This document shows positions 9,030-17,769 of a stretch of DNA of 64,000 nucleotides, piece after piece; positions within the stretch are counted from its first letter, which is position 1, and the number at the start of each line of letters is the position of its first letter. The stretch is from Thalassolituus maritimus (lineage in GTDB: Bacteria > Pseudomonadota > Gammaproteobacteria > Pseudomonadales > Oceanobacteraceae). The notes under the pieces were generated by a model. It ran no database searches. It worked only from the letters and a program-made list of their open reading frames with translations, and was not told where the DNA came from. The DNA is taken from positions 496,001-560,000 of the forward strand of contig NZ_FTOH01000001.1 in assembly GCF_900156675.1 (NCBI RefSeq), given 5' to 3'. Made by a program: the position numbers and the translations under genes.

Positions 9030-12000
9030 TCAGTGTTTGGCAATGCGGCGCATCAATGCCCTGAGGGATGCCGGTCTTACAGGCTTACCGAGGAATTGAT
9101 AACCATCCTGTTTCGCTTTTTCAGCCACTTGTGTGCGCGGGTCTGCAGTAATCAGAATGCCCGGAATTTCAATATCACCAAACTTTTCCCGCAGTCGCGA
9201 CATCACATCCAGCCCCGTAACATCGCCGTCCAGTTGAAAATCAGCCAGCATGATGTCGGGTTTAAATGGGATATCTTCCGCATCAATTTCATTCTGGGCT
9301 GCGAAAATGTCGCAGCCCCAGCTTGAGAGCAGAGCTTTCATGCCTTCCAGGACTTCCGGATCATTATCGATGCAGAAGGCCTTCAGATGCGCGAAGCTGG
9401 CAGCCTGCGGCGTGGTATGAACTGCTACCGCCTCTTCAGCCTGAGCTGCGGTTAAGGGCAGAGTAATAGCGAAACAGGTTCCTGCTCCTGGCTTAGATGT
9501 TACCTGAATCGGATGATCCATCCGCTTTGCCATACGCTCAACAATCGCAAGCCCGAGCCCCAGCCCCTTACTGTCTTGCCGTGTGTTATTGAGACGGCGG
9601 AACTCACGGAATATTTCTTCTACTTTATCATCCGGTATTCCAGGGCCTGTATCCCAGACTTCTAATCTGAGGGTGTCACCACGAAAGCGACAGCCAACCA
9701 GAATACCGCCACTTTCGGTGTAACGGACAGCGTTACTGATAAAGTTCTGAATGATCCTGCGTAGCCAGTGAGCATCACTTATTACCCAGGCAGTGGTATG
9801 GCGGACGGTTAATTTGATACCACGCTCCTGCGCGAGCGCACCGAACTCGTCGCGAAGCGGTTTAAGAATCCTCTCCAATGACACAGGCATAGGTTTCGGT
9901 TCCATATTACCGGAGTCAAGCTTGGATATTTCGACAAGATGCGAGAGTACTTCCTCTGCAGATTGCAAAGACCCTTCAAGGTGCTGCAATAGTTCACTTT
10001 GTTTTTCTGAAAGAGATTGTTGGGCCAGAGTAGAGGCAAACAACTTAGCCGCATTCAGCGGCTGCATAAGATCATGGCCCGTAGCTGCAAGGAAGCGTGT
10101 TTTACTCTGATTGGCTTCAATCAGCTGTGCAGCGAGTTCATCCAGTTCTTCGGAGCGTTTTTCTACCCGACGTTCAAGGCTGATGTTCGCCTCTTTGAGA
10201 GCACGCTCCGCTTGCCGGTGAACGGTAATATCTGTAAAGCTCGTTACGAAGCCTCCGTCCGGCATTGGATGGCCTTGCATGGAAACGACGACACCGTTCG
10301 GTAGTTGTCGTTCAAACTCGTGCGCGGATCCTGTTCTCAGGAATTGCATGCGGCGTTGCACTTGTTCTTCGACTTCGCCTTCGCCACAGAAGCCACGCAT
10401 GGCGTTGTAAGCAATGACGTCTTCTATAGGTTTACCTACGTGTATGAAGCCACTGGGGTATTCAAAGAGCTCGGAGTAGCGGTTATTCCAGGCGACGAGC
10501 TTGAGGTCGCGGTCAATAACGCTGACACCTTGTCGAATATTTTCCAGCGCTGCCTGGAGTTGTTCCCGACTCATAGCATAGGCGTTAGATGCTTCGCTGG
10601 CGAGAAGAGTAAGATCCTTGAGCTGGATCTGCTCGCCGCCCAATAAAGTAGAAAAAATCAATCGTGCAGAAGATGACCCTACGACAGAGCCGAGCAGCTC
10701 TTCAGCATCATGTAAGAGTTCATTTGAAGCGGCGGCATTGTCGTACTGAAGGCCGTGCGTTCCCTGATAAACGTGGAAGAAGCTATCAGATTTTTCCTGA
10801 CCAAGAATACGTTCCAGAACGACCCTGACATCGTCGACTTTGCAGTCCAGGCTGCTTTTCGGGCGTCGCTCCGGTGCTGCACGCATACTGGTGAACTCGT
10901 TCGCCAACATACGCTCTCTTACAGGAGCTGTAGAGACCACAGAAAATACAATATATAGCGTGATGTTAACCATCAGGCTGACAATGACAGCGAAGCTGAA
11001 ATCGTCCATATCGAAACCTAGCAGGGCGTATGGTATGAGCACATCGACGCTGTCTGCGCCCAGCTGTTGGCTGACAACGGGCCAGAACAGCTGCTGAAAC
11101 CAGATAAATATGCCACCGAGAATACCCGCAATGGCCCCCTGACGATTACCGCCTTGCCAAAGTAATCCGCCAAACAGCGCGGGCGCGAACTGAGCGATGG
11201 CAGCGAACGACAGAAGACCGATCGCTGCCAGAGACTCCAGCCCTCCGGCGAAGCGGTAAAAGACATATGAACTCAACAGAAGCAGACCAATAACAAGACG
11301 ACGGACTGTCAGAACCAGCTGTTGAACAGATTCCAGCTGCTGTCCGTCACGTTGCTGACGGCGGAAAATAACAGGCAGCACGACTTCATTTGAAATCATG
11401 GTGCTGACCGCAATGGTTGCGACAATGATCATACCCGTGGCAGCACTGGCGCCACCGATGAAGGCAAACATGGCTAAAGCGTCTGCCCCCATGGTCAATG
11501 GCAGGCTGACAACGTATGAGTCGGGCGAGAAGCCAAGGTCTTTCATAAACAGATGGCCGGAGAGTGCCAGTGGCGCAACAAATAACAACATGAGTGCCAG
11601 GTAGAGAGGAAACATCCATCGTGCCGACTGGATGTGGCCTGTGGACTCGTTCTCGATTACTCCTACCTGAAACTGTCGCGGTAAACAAAGAATGGCGATG
11701 CCGGCAAGCAAAGTCTGGAGCATAAAGGAGACAGAGATGAAACTGCTGTTAAACAGCGGATGGTTAGGGTCCGTTTCTCGGGCAATACGCACCACATCGC
11801 CTGGCGTATCATAAAGTGAATAAATCGCCCAGAGGCCGACCGCCACCATGGCGACGAGCTTTACGACAGATTCAAATGCGACAGCCAGTATCATGCCGGG
11901 GTGTTGCTCGCTGGCATCAATATCCCGGGTGCCAAACATGACGACAAAAAGTGCCATCAGCAGAGTGATATAAAAAGCCGTGTCTTGAAATATCAGTTCG

Positions 12001-12470
12001 GGAATAGGGTGGCTGAACCCTAGCGGCTGGGTCAGTAACTCGTAGGTCGTCGAAATGGCTTTTAATTGCAGCGCGATATACGGAATCACCCCAACAACTG
12101 CAACCACTGTGACCAGAATGGCCAGTGAATGGTCTTTACCATATCGGGTGGCAATAAAATCGGCGATAGATGTCAGGCGCTTCTCTTTGGTGATACGGAT
12201 AATGCGTTCGAGGAGTGGCCATAACAGCAACAGAAATATAATCGGGCCGACATATATCGCCATAAACAGCCAGCCACTGCTGGCGGCCTGACCGACCGCA
12301 CCGTAAAACGTCCAGGACGTGCAGTAGACTGCGAGTGAAAGGCTGTACACCAGTGGGCGGTTATGGACGGGGTTACCTGAAATCGCACGCTTGTCGCCGT
12401 ACCAGGCAACTGCGAAGAGAATGGCGATATAAGCTAGTGAAAGAAGCAGTAGATGCCAGTCAGGAATCAT
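9030..12470 (-). CDS. crbS: CrbS hybrid sensor kinase with SLC5 transporter domain
   Basis: An inner-membrane hybrid histidine kinase of 1146 residues. Residues 1-540 form a sodium:solute symporter-like (SLC5) domain with about 13 membrane helices. A linker resembling the STAC domain (about 555-640) and a PAS domain (about 640-755) follow. The dimerisation domain carries FLAATGHDLMQPLNAAK with phosphoacceptor H799. The ATPase domain has ISNAVRY, DTGPGIPDD and GLGLGLAIVER. The C-terminal receiver domain (about 1030-1146) has D1077 in LADFQLDGD and FLGKP. In known systems CrbS phosphorylates CrbR and so turns on acs during acetate uptake. It lies tail-to-tail with crbR and head-to-head with the DUF485/symporter operon. 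Confidence 0.92.
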   Translation of the reverse strand: MIPDWHLLLLSLAYIAILFAVAWYGDKRAISGNPVHNRPLVYSLSLAVYCTSWTFYGAVGQAASSGWLFMAIYVGPIIFLLLLWPLLERIIRITKEKRLTSIADFIATRYGKDHSLAILVTVVAVVGVIPYIALQLKAISTTYELLTQPLGFSHPIPELIFQDTAFYITLLMALFVVMFGTRDIDASEQHPGMILAVAFESVVKLVAMVAVGLWAIYSLYDTPGDVVRIARETDPNHPLFNSSFISVSFMLQTLLAGIAILCLPRQFQVGVIENESTGHIQSARWMFPLYLALMLLFVAPLALSGHLFMKDLGFSPDSYVVSLPLTMGADALAMFAFIGGASAATGMIIVATIAVSTMISNEVVLPVIFRRQQRDGQQLESVQQLVLTVRRLVIGLLLLSSYVFYRFAGGLESLAAIGLLSFAAIAQFAPALFGGLLWQGGNRQGAIAGILGGIFIWFQQLFWPVVSQQLGADSVDVLIPYALLGFDMDDFSFAVIVSLMVNITLYIVFSVVSTAPVRERMLANEFTSMRAAPERRPKSSLDCKVDDVRVVLERILGQEKSDSFFHVYQGTHGLQYDNAAASNELLHDAEELLGSVVGSSSARLIFSTLLGGEQIQLKDLTLLASEASNAYAMSREQLQAALENIRQGVSVIDRDLKLVAWNNRYSELFEYPSGFIHVGKPIEDVIAYNAMRGFCGEGEVEEQVQRRMQFLRTGSAHEFERQLPNGVVVSMQGHPMPDGGFVTSFTDITVHRQAERALKEANISLERRVEKRSEELDELAAQLIEANQSKTRFLAATGHDLMQPLNAAKLFASTLAQQSLSEKQSELLQHLEGSLQSAEEVLSHLVEISKLDSGNMEPKPMPVSLERILKPLRDEFGALAQERGIKLTVRHTTAWVISDAHWLRRIIQNFISNAVRYTESGGILVGCRFRGDTLRLEVWDTGPGIPDDKVEEIFREFRRLNNTRQDSKGLGLGLAIVERMAKRMDHPIQVTSKPGAGTCFAITLPLTAAQAEEAVAVHTTPQAASFAHLKAFCIDNDPEVLEGMKALLSSWGCDIFAAQNEIDAEDIPFKPDIMLADFQLDGDVTGLDVMSRLREKFGDIEIPGILITADPRTQVAEKAKQDGYQFLGKPVRPASLRALMRRIAKH

Positions 12471-12643
12471 ACATTTTTCCGGTTATTTTCTTTCAGCCTA
12501 ACACTATTTTCATCAGATGCATCTTCAATTATTGGGCCAGAACGCAGCGATATGATAGAGCTTTTCACTTCTACTATGGTAGGGCAGAGAAAAGCCAGCT
12601 CAGGCGGTAAACTGATAGTCCAGTATTTGCCCGGGACCGGCCA

Positions 12644-12988
12644 ATGCCCTCGCATCTCAACTTCAGTCAAAACTCGAACGCCAAAGAGTATCGTGCGAAG
12701 CTTCTGATACATCCAGAGTATCAGCGATTGCGGGTCCGTATCCGGCAGTATCGTGCAAGTGTCGCCGTCGTGTTGCTTACCTGTTACCTGAGTTTTCTTT
12801 TTGTCTTTGTCTCTTTCCCTCAGGTACTGTTGCAGCCGGTCAGTGCACAGAATCCGACTCCTTGGCTCATTCCTGCAGCCATCATGCTTATCCTGTTTCA
12901 GTTCCTGGTGACTGGCGTTTACGTCAAACAAATGAACACTGTATTTGATGATGAGCTCGAACGGATCAGGCAGGACGTCGAGGTTTAA
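12644..12988 (+). CDS. DUF485 small membrane protein
   Basis: A 114-residue protein with two membrane helices (about 40-62 and 78-100) separated by a short loop, a basic N-terminal region containing HPEYQRLRVRIRQYRAS, and YVKQMNTVFDDELERI near the end, the layout of the DUF485 (YjcH) family. In many bacteria this family is encoded next to ActP-type acetate symporters, as here, and is thought to be a transporter accessory subunit. Its stop overlaps the next ATG by one base, implying translational coupling. No strong ribosome site is visible at the ATG chosen, so the start is uncertain. Confidence 0.75.
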   Translation: MPSHLNFSQNSNAKEYRAKLLIHPEYQRLRVRIRQYRASVAVVLLTCYLSFLFVFVSFPQVLLQPVSAQNPTPWLIPAAIMLILFQFLVTGVYVKQMNTVFDDELERIRQDVEV

Positions 12989-14469
12989 TGCTGATGAGTA
13001 ATACGGCACTGTATTTTGTCCTGACTGCACTTCCTTTAATGATTCTGATGATCTGGAGTGCTAATCGGATTCGCACCGCCGCTGAATTCTACGCCACAGG
13101 TCGCGAGTATGGCGGTCTGAGGAACGGACTCGCTATTACAGGAGATTATCTGTCAGCAGCATCATTACTGGGCATTACTGGTCTGATACTGTTTTCTGGT
13201 TACAGCGGACTTCTCTATGCCGTCGGATTTTTTTCTGGTTGGCCGATTATTCTGATTTTGCTTGCAGATAAGCTGAGAACAATCGGACATTTTACTCTGG
13301 CTGATGTTCTTAAAAGTAGATTTTCAGACCCTCGTATTGTGCTTGTCGCTACCCTGGGGTATTTCCCTGTCGTAGTGATTTATCTCTCTGCCCAGCTGGT
13401 TGCCATGACCTGGCTACTCAATTATATTTTTGGTGTGAAGTATGAAATCGTTCTGGCCGGCCTTACAGGTGTGGCACTAGTCACGGCGCTGACAGGGAGA
13501 ATGATATTTTCATCTCGCGCACAGATGATTAAGGCAGGGCTGGTCATGATACTGATGCTTGTGTTGACCATGCTTGCCTTTGATAGGGTAAGTTCCAGCC
13601 TTTCTGAATTATTCAGTATTGATATATGGTTTGCCAGTAATCCGCCGGTAAACGGCGCTGTTAGTGAGGACTCACCATTAGCCTTGTTTAGTCTTGGTAT
13701 TGCTTTGATTCTCGGGCCGGTGGGACTGCCGCATGTCATGAGTCGGTTTTTTTCCGTCGCAGATGAGCGGCGAGCACGTATGTCGGTATTCTATGCCACA
13801 GGGATGATCGGAATATTTTATATACTGATTATCCTCCTCGGATTCCTTACAGTGCACCTTCTCGGACAACCAGAAGCGTCAGTAACAGCAGCAGGCAGTA
13901 ATCTGGTATTAGTCAGGTTGGCTGAACTTATCGGCGGAGAGTTTCTCGCTGCTGTGCTTGTGGCGATTCTTGTGGTCGTATTATTTTCGGTTATGACCTC
14001 TTTAATTCTTACTGGTAGCTCTGCGTTTTCTCATGACTGGTATGCCAGAACCGTGATTGGCGGTAGTAAGCGATGGAATGAGCGTCATTTGCACAGGCTG
14101 GCATCAAGCGTGACAGTCGTCTTCGCAGCTTCTTTGGCGTTACTCTGGCAAACGGAAAATGTCGCTAATCTCGTAGGCTTAGCATTTGCATTTTCAGCCA
14201 GTGTGAACGTGCCCTTGTTGTTGGGGGCACTGTATTGTGACCGGCTCACTTCAGCTGGAGCCTTGTCTGGAGGTCTCGCAGGCTTGTCAGCAACCCTGAT
14301 CGCAGTCATTACCGGCCCTCTGATCTGGGGCAATCTTTCAGGAAGTGGAGAATCTTTTTTCTCCTGGCGTCACCCCGCACTATTTTCTTTGAGTGTGGCG
14401 GTGTTGGTCATGTGGTTTGTATCCCGTTGGTACCACCCGTCACGTAGGGAAGGAGACAGTGACAAATGA
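12988..14469 (+). CDS. Sodium:solute symporter, ActP-like
   Basis: A 493-residue inner-membrane SLC5/SSS symporter with about 13 helices. Typical elements are the periplasmic-facing start, EFYATGREYGGLRNGLAI, TGDYLSAASLLGITGLI, and LADVLKSRF. These match the ActP branch, which takes up acetate and related monocarboxylates with sodium. It is coupled to the DUF485 gene in front and overlaps the DUF294 gene behind by 4 nt. At this length it lacks the large hydrophilic insertion found in the second symporter at 23088-24866. Substrate specificity cannot be read from sequence; acetate is inferred from context. Confidence 0.82.
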   Translation: MLMSNTALYFVLTALPLMILMIWSANRIRTAAEFYATGREYGGLRNGLAITGDYLSAASLLGITGLILFSGYSGLLYAVGFFSGWPIILILLADKLRTIGHFTLADVLKSRFSDPRIVLVATLGYFPVVVIYLSAQLVAMTWLLNYIFGVKYEIVLAGLTGVALVTALTGRMIFSSRAQMIKAGLVMILMLVLTMLAFDRVSSSLSELFSIDIWFASNPPVNGAVSEDSPLALFSLGIALILGPVGLPHVMSRFFSVADERRARMSVFYATGMIGIFYILIILLGFLTVHLLGQPEASVTAAGSNLVLVRLAELIGGEFLAAVLVAILVVVLFSVMTSLILTGSSAFSHDWYARTVIGGSKRWNERHLHRLASSVTVVFAASLALLWQTENVANLVGLAFAFSASVNVPLLLGALYCDRLTSAGALSGGLAGLSATLIAVITGPLIWGNLSGSGESFFSWRHPALFSLSVAVLVMWFVSRWYHPSRREGDSDK

Positions 14470-16262
14470 GCTTGCAGATTAATCTTGATCAGCCTCCTTT
14501 TAGCTTTCTTGGTGAAAAAGAGCTGGCGTGGCTTAAAAGTCGACTGGACCTTGTTTTTTTTCCTGCTGGTGAAGTGATTCTTGATGTGGGGCAGGCGTCA
14601 CCGGGTATCTATATTCTGTATAAGGGCGTTGTTGAAGAAACCGGAAGCGATGGCCAAGTGTTTACGCAATACGGCACCGAAGACATGTTTGATGTACGAG
14701 CGGTATTGGAAAGTAGCTGCAAGCACAGATTTACGGCCATAGAAGAAACTCTGTGTTATCTCCTGAAAGCAAAGGATTTTATTCAGCTTCTGAATAGCTC
14801 AGATGACTTCTCTGTCTATTTCAGAACAGATCTGGGCACACAACAATCTCTGGTGGAGCAGCGAGGCGGAGAGGTTTCCGAATTTATTCTGGCGCAGGTT
14901 GATAGCGACACTATGCGCACGCCTGTGTACGTTACCGGCCAGACGACTCTGGTTCGAACGGCCGGGATGATGCGAGATGAAAAGCACGATGCGTTATTGG
15001 TTCGTGACGGTGATCGTCGTGGAATAGTGACAGGTTCTGATCTGCTGCATGCTGTACTTAATGATTCTCTTCCAAAAGACACACGTGTCGCCGATGTCGC
15101 CTGCTTTGACCTGGTCACGGTGGAGGAGGGGGAGTACCTCTTCAATGCGTTGCTTAAAATGACGCAGCATCAGATTGAACGCGTTGTTGTTACCAGAAAT
15201 CAGGAAATTGTCGGCGTACTGGAACTGATGGATATGCTCAGTACATTTTCGACGCACTCTCATATTGTGGCCATGCGGATTGAACAGGCCCGCTCACTGG
15301 AGGATTTGATTGTCGCAGCCGGACGTCTGGAGAATCTTATAGCTAACCTGTCAGGTCAGGGTGTCAAAGTGATGGCAATTATGTCACTGATCACGACGCT
15401 AAATCGTCGACTTATCCGAAAAGCTTTCGAGTTACTTGTACCTGAAAAACTGAATTCTCAGGTTTGTCTTCTGGTGCTGGGTAGCGAGGGCCGGGGTGAG
15501 CAGATCCTGAAAACAGATCAGGACAATGCCATCATCATTCGTGATGATCATGTCAAAGATGCGCTGATGCCATCGCTGCAGAAGCTTCATCAGGTGTTGC
15601 TTGATTTCGGTTATCCGCGTTGCCCGGGCGGGGTCATGTTCATTAACGATGCCTGGATTCACACGGCGGGAGACTGGCGGGCACGTGTTGGTAAATGGCT
15701 GAATAACTCATCCCCCGAAGCCATGATGAATATGGCCATACTGATGGATGCTGAACCTGTTGCAGGAAACAAAGAACTCTTTGACGAAGTTCGCAGTGCC
15801 TGGCATCAGGAATCATTGAGATCCAGTATTGCCTCCTCCTGGTTTGCCCGACCGGCGTTACAGTTTGAAACACCGCTGACCCTGCTGGGGAATATCCGCG
15901 AAGATCATGGTGCTATTGATATTAAAAAAGGAGGAATCTTCCCTCTGGTGCACGGCGTCCGCGCTCTGGCATTCGAGCATGGGCTTTATGAAACGAATAC
16001 ATTTGACCGTATTGATCGCCTCTCGGAGCAGGAAGTGCTGAGCCCGGATGTCGCGCAGGGACTTAAAGACTCCCTTGTACTCTTTCTCAGAATACGGCTG
16101 CGTCACCAACTTGAGAAAGCGGAAAAGAACCCCGGGCTGACACAGCAGCTGAAAGTGTCTGAGTTACGCAGTGTTGACCGATCGTTATTACGTCATGGGT
16201 TGCATCGAGTGAAGAAGTTCAAACAATGGCTGATCAGCCACTACCATCTGGAGAACCTGTGA
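14466..16262 (+). CDS. DUF294 protein with cNMP-binding and CBS domains
   Basis: A 598-residue cytoplasmic protein. Residues about 15-125 resemble a cyclic-nucleotide-binding fold (FFPAGEVILDVGQASPGIYI). Two CBS motifs follow (about 155-265; RTAGMMRDEKHDALLVRDGD). The putative DUF294 nucleotidyltransferase core contains GSEGRGEQILKTDQDNAI near residues 339-356, with the G-S and D-x-D pattern of the GlnD/DNA polymerase beta superfamily, and a DUF294 C-terminal domain completes the protein. The start ATG overlaps the symporter stop by 4 nt. Proteins of this architecture recur beside ActP/CrbS genes; a regulatory or signal-transfer role is inferred, the reaction is unknown. Confidence 0.85.
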   Translation: MSLQINLDQPPFSFLGEKELAWLKSRLDLVFFPAGEVILDVGQASPGIYILYKGVVEETGSDGQVFTQYGTEDMFDVRAVLESSCKHRFTAIEETLCYLLKAKDFIQLLNSSDDFSVYFRTDLGTQQSLVEQRGGEVSEFILAQVDSDTMRTPVYVTGQTTLVRTAGMMRDEKHDALLVRDGDRRGIVTGSDLLHAVLNDSLPKDTRVADVACFDLVTVEEGEYLFNALLKMTQHQIERVVVTRNQEIVGVLELMDMLSTFSTHSHIVAMRIEQARSLEDLIVAAGRLENLIANLSGQGVKVMAIMSLITTLNRRLIRKAFELLVPEKLNSQVCLLVLGSEGRGEQILKTDQDNAIIIRDDHVKDALMPSLQKLHQVLLDFGYPRCPGGVMFINDAWIHTAGDWRARVGKWLNNSSPEAMMNMAILMDAEPVAGNKELFDEVRSAWHQESLRSSIASSWFARPALQFETPLTLLGNIREDHGAIDIKKGGIFPLVHGVRALAFEHGLYETNTFDRIDRLSEQEVLSPDVAQGLKDSLVLFLRIRLRHQLEKAEKNPGLTQQLKVSELRSVDRSLLRHGLHRVKKFKQWLISHYHLENL

Positions 16263-16876
16263 GGTTACCTCTTTGGCTTCGTCGTCGACTCCCGGGCTAT
16301 CGTCCTCCTCCGGAACGTTGGGCGCATATGGAGCTGCCTTACACCGGTGACGATGTTGTTGTGGTCGATTGCGAAACCAGCGAATTCGACAAAAAGAAGG
16401 GGCAGTTATTAAGCCTCGCTGCGGTGGTGGTCAGTGGCCGCTCAATCGAGCTATCTTCGGCGCTGGACCTGACCGTTCGTTCTGATGCCATTACCCATCC
16501 AGACGCTGTCAGGGTTCACTATCTCAGGCAAGAAGACCGCATATATGGTGTTGCGAGCGCAGATGCCATACAGCAGTTCCTCGATTTTGTTGGCAACCGT
16601 CCGATCTGTGGTTTCTACATTGAATATGACAGAGCGATCCTGAACCGCTACACCCGGGAACTTTACGGATTTGAATTACCCAATCGGTTTATTGAAGTAT
16701 CTGAGATCTATGTCCGGCAGAAACGTCGCTATATCCCCGAGGTGAACCTTGATCTCACATTTGAAGGCTTGGCACGAGATCTGAACGTTCCTGTGATTGA
16801 TCGCCACACAGCGCTTGGCGATGTGGTATCCACCGCGCTTATGTTTATCAAACTGCAGCGACACTCTGCTTCCTGA
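16259..16876 (+). CDS. DnaQ-like 3'-5' exonuclease (DEDDh)
   Basis: A 205-residue exonuclease-fold protein. I choose GTG 16259 because GGAG ends 5 nt upstream and it overlaps the DUF294 stop in the classic GTGA arrangement; an ATG at 16226 would overlap by 37 nt and has a poorer site. Exo I motif is VVVDCETSEF (D and E at about residues 37 and 39), Exo II lies in CGFYIEYDRAI, and Exo III is DRHTALGDVVST with the histidine and aspartate of the DEDDh class. The usual partner in this locus is the DUF294 protein. It resembles the DNA polymerase III epsilon family, but it lacks a polymerase link; the nucleic acid substrate is unknown. Confidence 0.85.
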   Translation: MRLPLWLRRRLPGYRPPPERWAHMELPYTGDDVVVVDCETSEFDKKKGQLLSLAAVVVSGRSIELSSALDLTVRSDAITHPDAVRVHYLRQEDRIYGVASADAIQQFLDFVGNRPICGFYIEYDRAILNRYTRELYGFELPNRFIEVSEIYVRQKRRYIPEVNLDLTFEGLARDLNVPVIDRHTALGDVVSTALMFIKLQRHSAS

Positions 16877-17072
16877 TGGCTCGAAAAGAGAGCCTCTGAT
16901 GCCCGCTTTACCCTCGCTCGTTCCAATTCAGACTTTGCGGGAAAGGCACTTCTTGACTACGTTTAATATATAGCGATGGGCAAACCAACGACGAGTCGCG
17001 AGTGCGCCGTTCATCGAATTGGAAACCGTTAACTGTCAGCGTATTGACTGTAACTTAGGAGCATGGCGTCGT

Positions 17073-17765
17073 ATGAATGACATACTGGGGGGCTTTTTCG
17101 TTCGGGCACTCGTTCTTTCTTCCTGTCTTCTTATCGTATTTCGGGCATCTGCGCAGGAGTATCGAATCAAGATTACGGATATGGCTGGACAGCCTATGGA
17201 ACATGCCGTGGTATCTATCCGAACGGACAGTCCGGCGCCAGTGGCAAAGACTATTGCTTTGATGGATCAGATAGACCGGAAGTTTGCACCACGTGTACTT
17301 ACCGTCAATCAAAACGATCTTGTTTCTTTCCCCAACAGCGACAACATCCGCCACCACGTGTATTCCTTTTCTGCGCCCAAGGTCTTTGAGATCAAATTGT
17401 ATGCCGATGTACCCGAAGCACCGATTGAGTTCGCTGAGCCAGGTATCGTCGTGCTTGGGTGTAATATTCATGATGACATGATCGGCTACATCTATGTGAC
17501 GCCACCCGAATTTGTATCGGCAGTCACCGACAGTCTTGGGGAGTCCGTTATTGAATCTTCGGGGGATATAACAGAGGTGCGAATCTGGCATGAGCGCTTG
17601 TCTGCCGTCGAAACCGATCAGATCACCCTGACTACTCAGGGGCTGCAAAACTATCAGAGCGGTGAAAGAGCTTACCTGATTGCTATTAACCCAGAACTCC
17701 CACCAATTGAAACCAAAGCCAGCTCGCACAATCACGGCGGTTTTGGCAATGGAATGAGAAGGTAA
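17073..17765 (+). CDS. Periplasmic cupredoxin-like protein (MauL-like)
   Basis: A 230-residue exported protein. ATG 17073 is preferred: AGGAG lies 11 nt upstream and a signal peptide follows at once (MNDILGGFFVRALVLSSCLL ending near RASAQ). An upstream TTG has no ribosome site. The mature part has a cupredoxin-like fold with possible type-1 copper ligands: a histidine in NIRHHVYSFS and Cys, His and Met in VLGCNIHDDMIGY. Similar proteins are called methylamine-utilisation proteins, though no methylamine genes are present here. It is first in an operon with the EAL protein, a DUF3034 protein and a truncated haemoglobin, so a periplasmic metal or redox sensing role is plausible. Confidence 0.72.
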   Translation: MNDILGGFFVRALVLSSCLLIVFRASAQEYRIKITDMAGQPMEHAVVSIRTDSPAPVAKTIALMDQIDRKFAPRVLTVNQNDLVSFPNSDNIRHHVYSFSAPKVFEIKLYADVPEAPIEFAEPGIVVLGCNIHDDMIGYIYVTPPEFVSAVTDSLGESVIESSGDITEVRIWHERLSAVETDQITLTTQGLQNYQSGERAYLIAINPELPPIETKASSHNHGGFGNGMRR

Positions 17766-17769
17766 TCGG

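Noticed and set aside
12467-13030. Minus-strand open frame of 187 residues
   Set aside because: Overlaps the DUF485 gene and the crbS upstream region; composition is not protein-like and DUF485 is a clear match.
16951-16975. TTGACT followed by AATATATAG as a promoter for the cupredoxin operon
   Set aside because: The AT-rich box is too close to TTGACT for a sigma-70 promoter, and no box stands at 17 nt.
17055-17735. Minus-strand open frame of 226 residues
   Set aside because: Antisense to the cupredoxin-like gene, which has a signal peptide, ribosome site and operon context.
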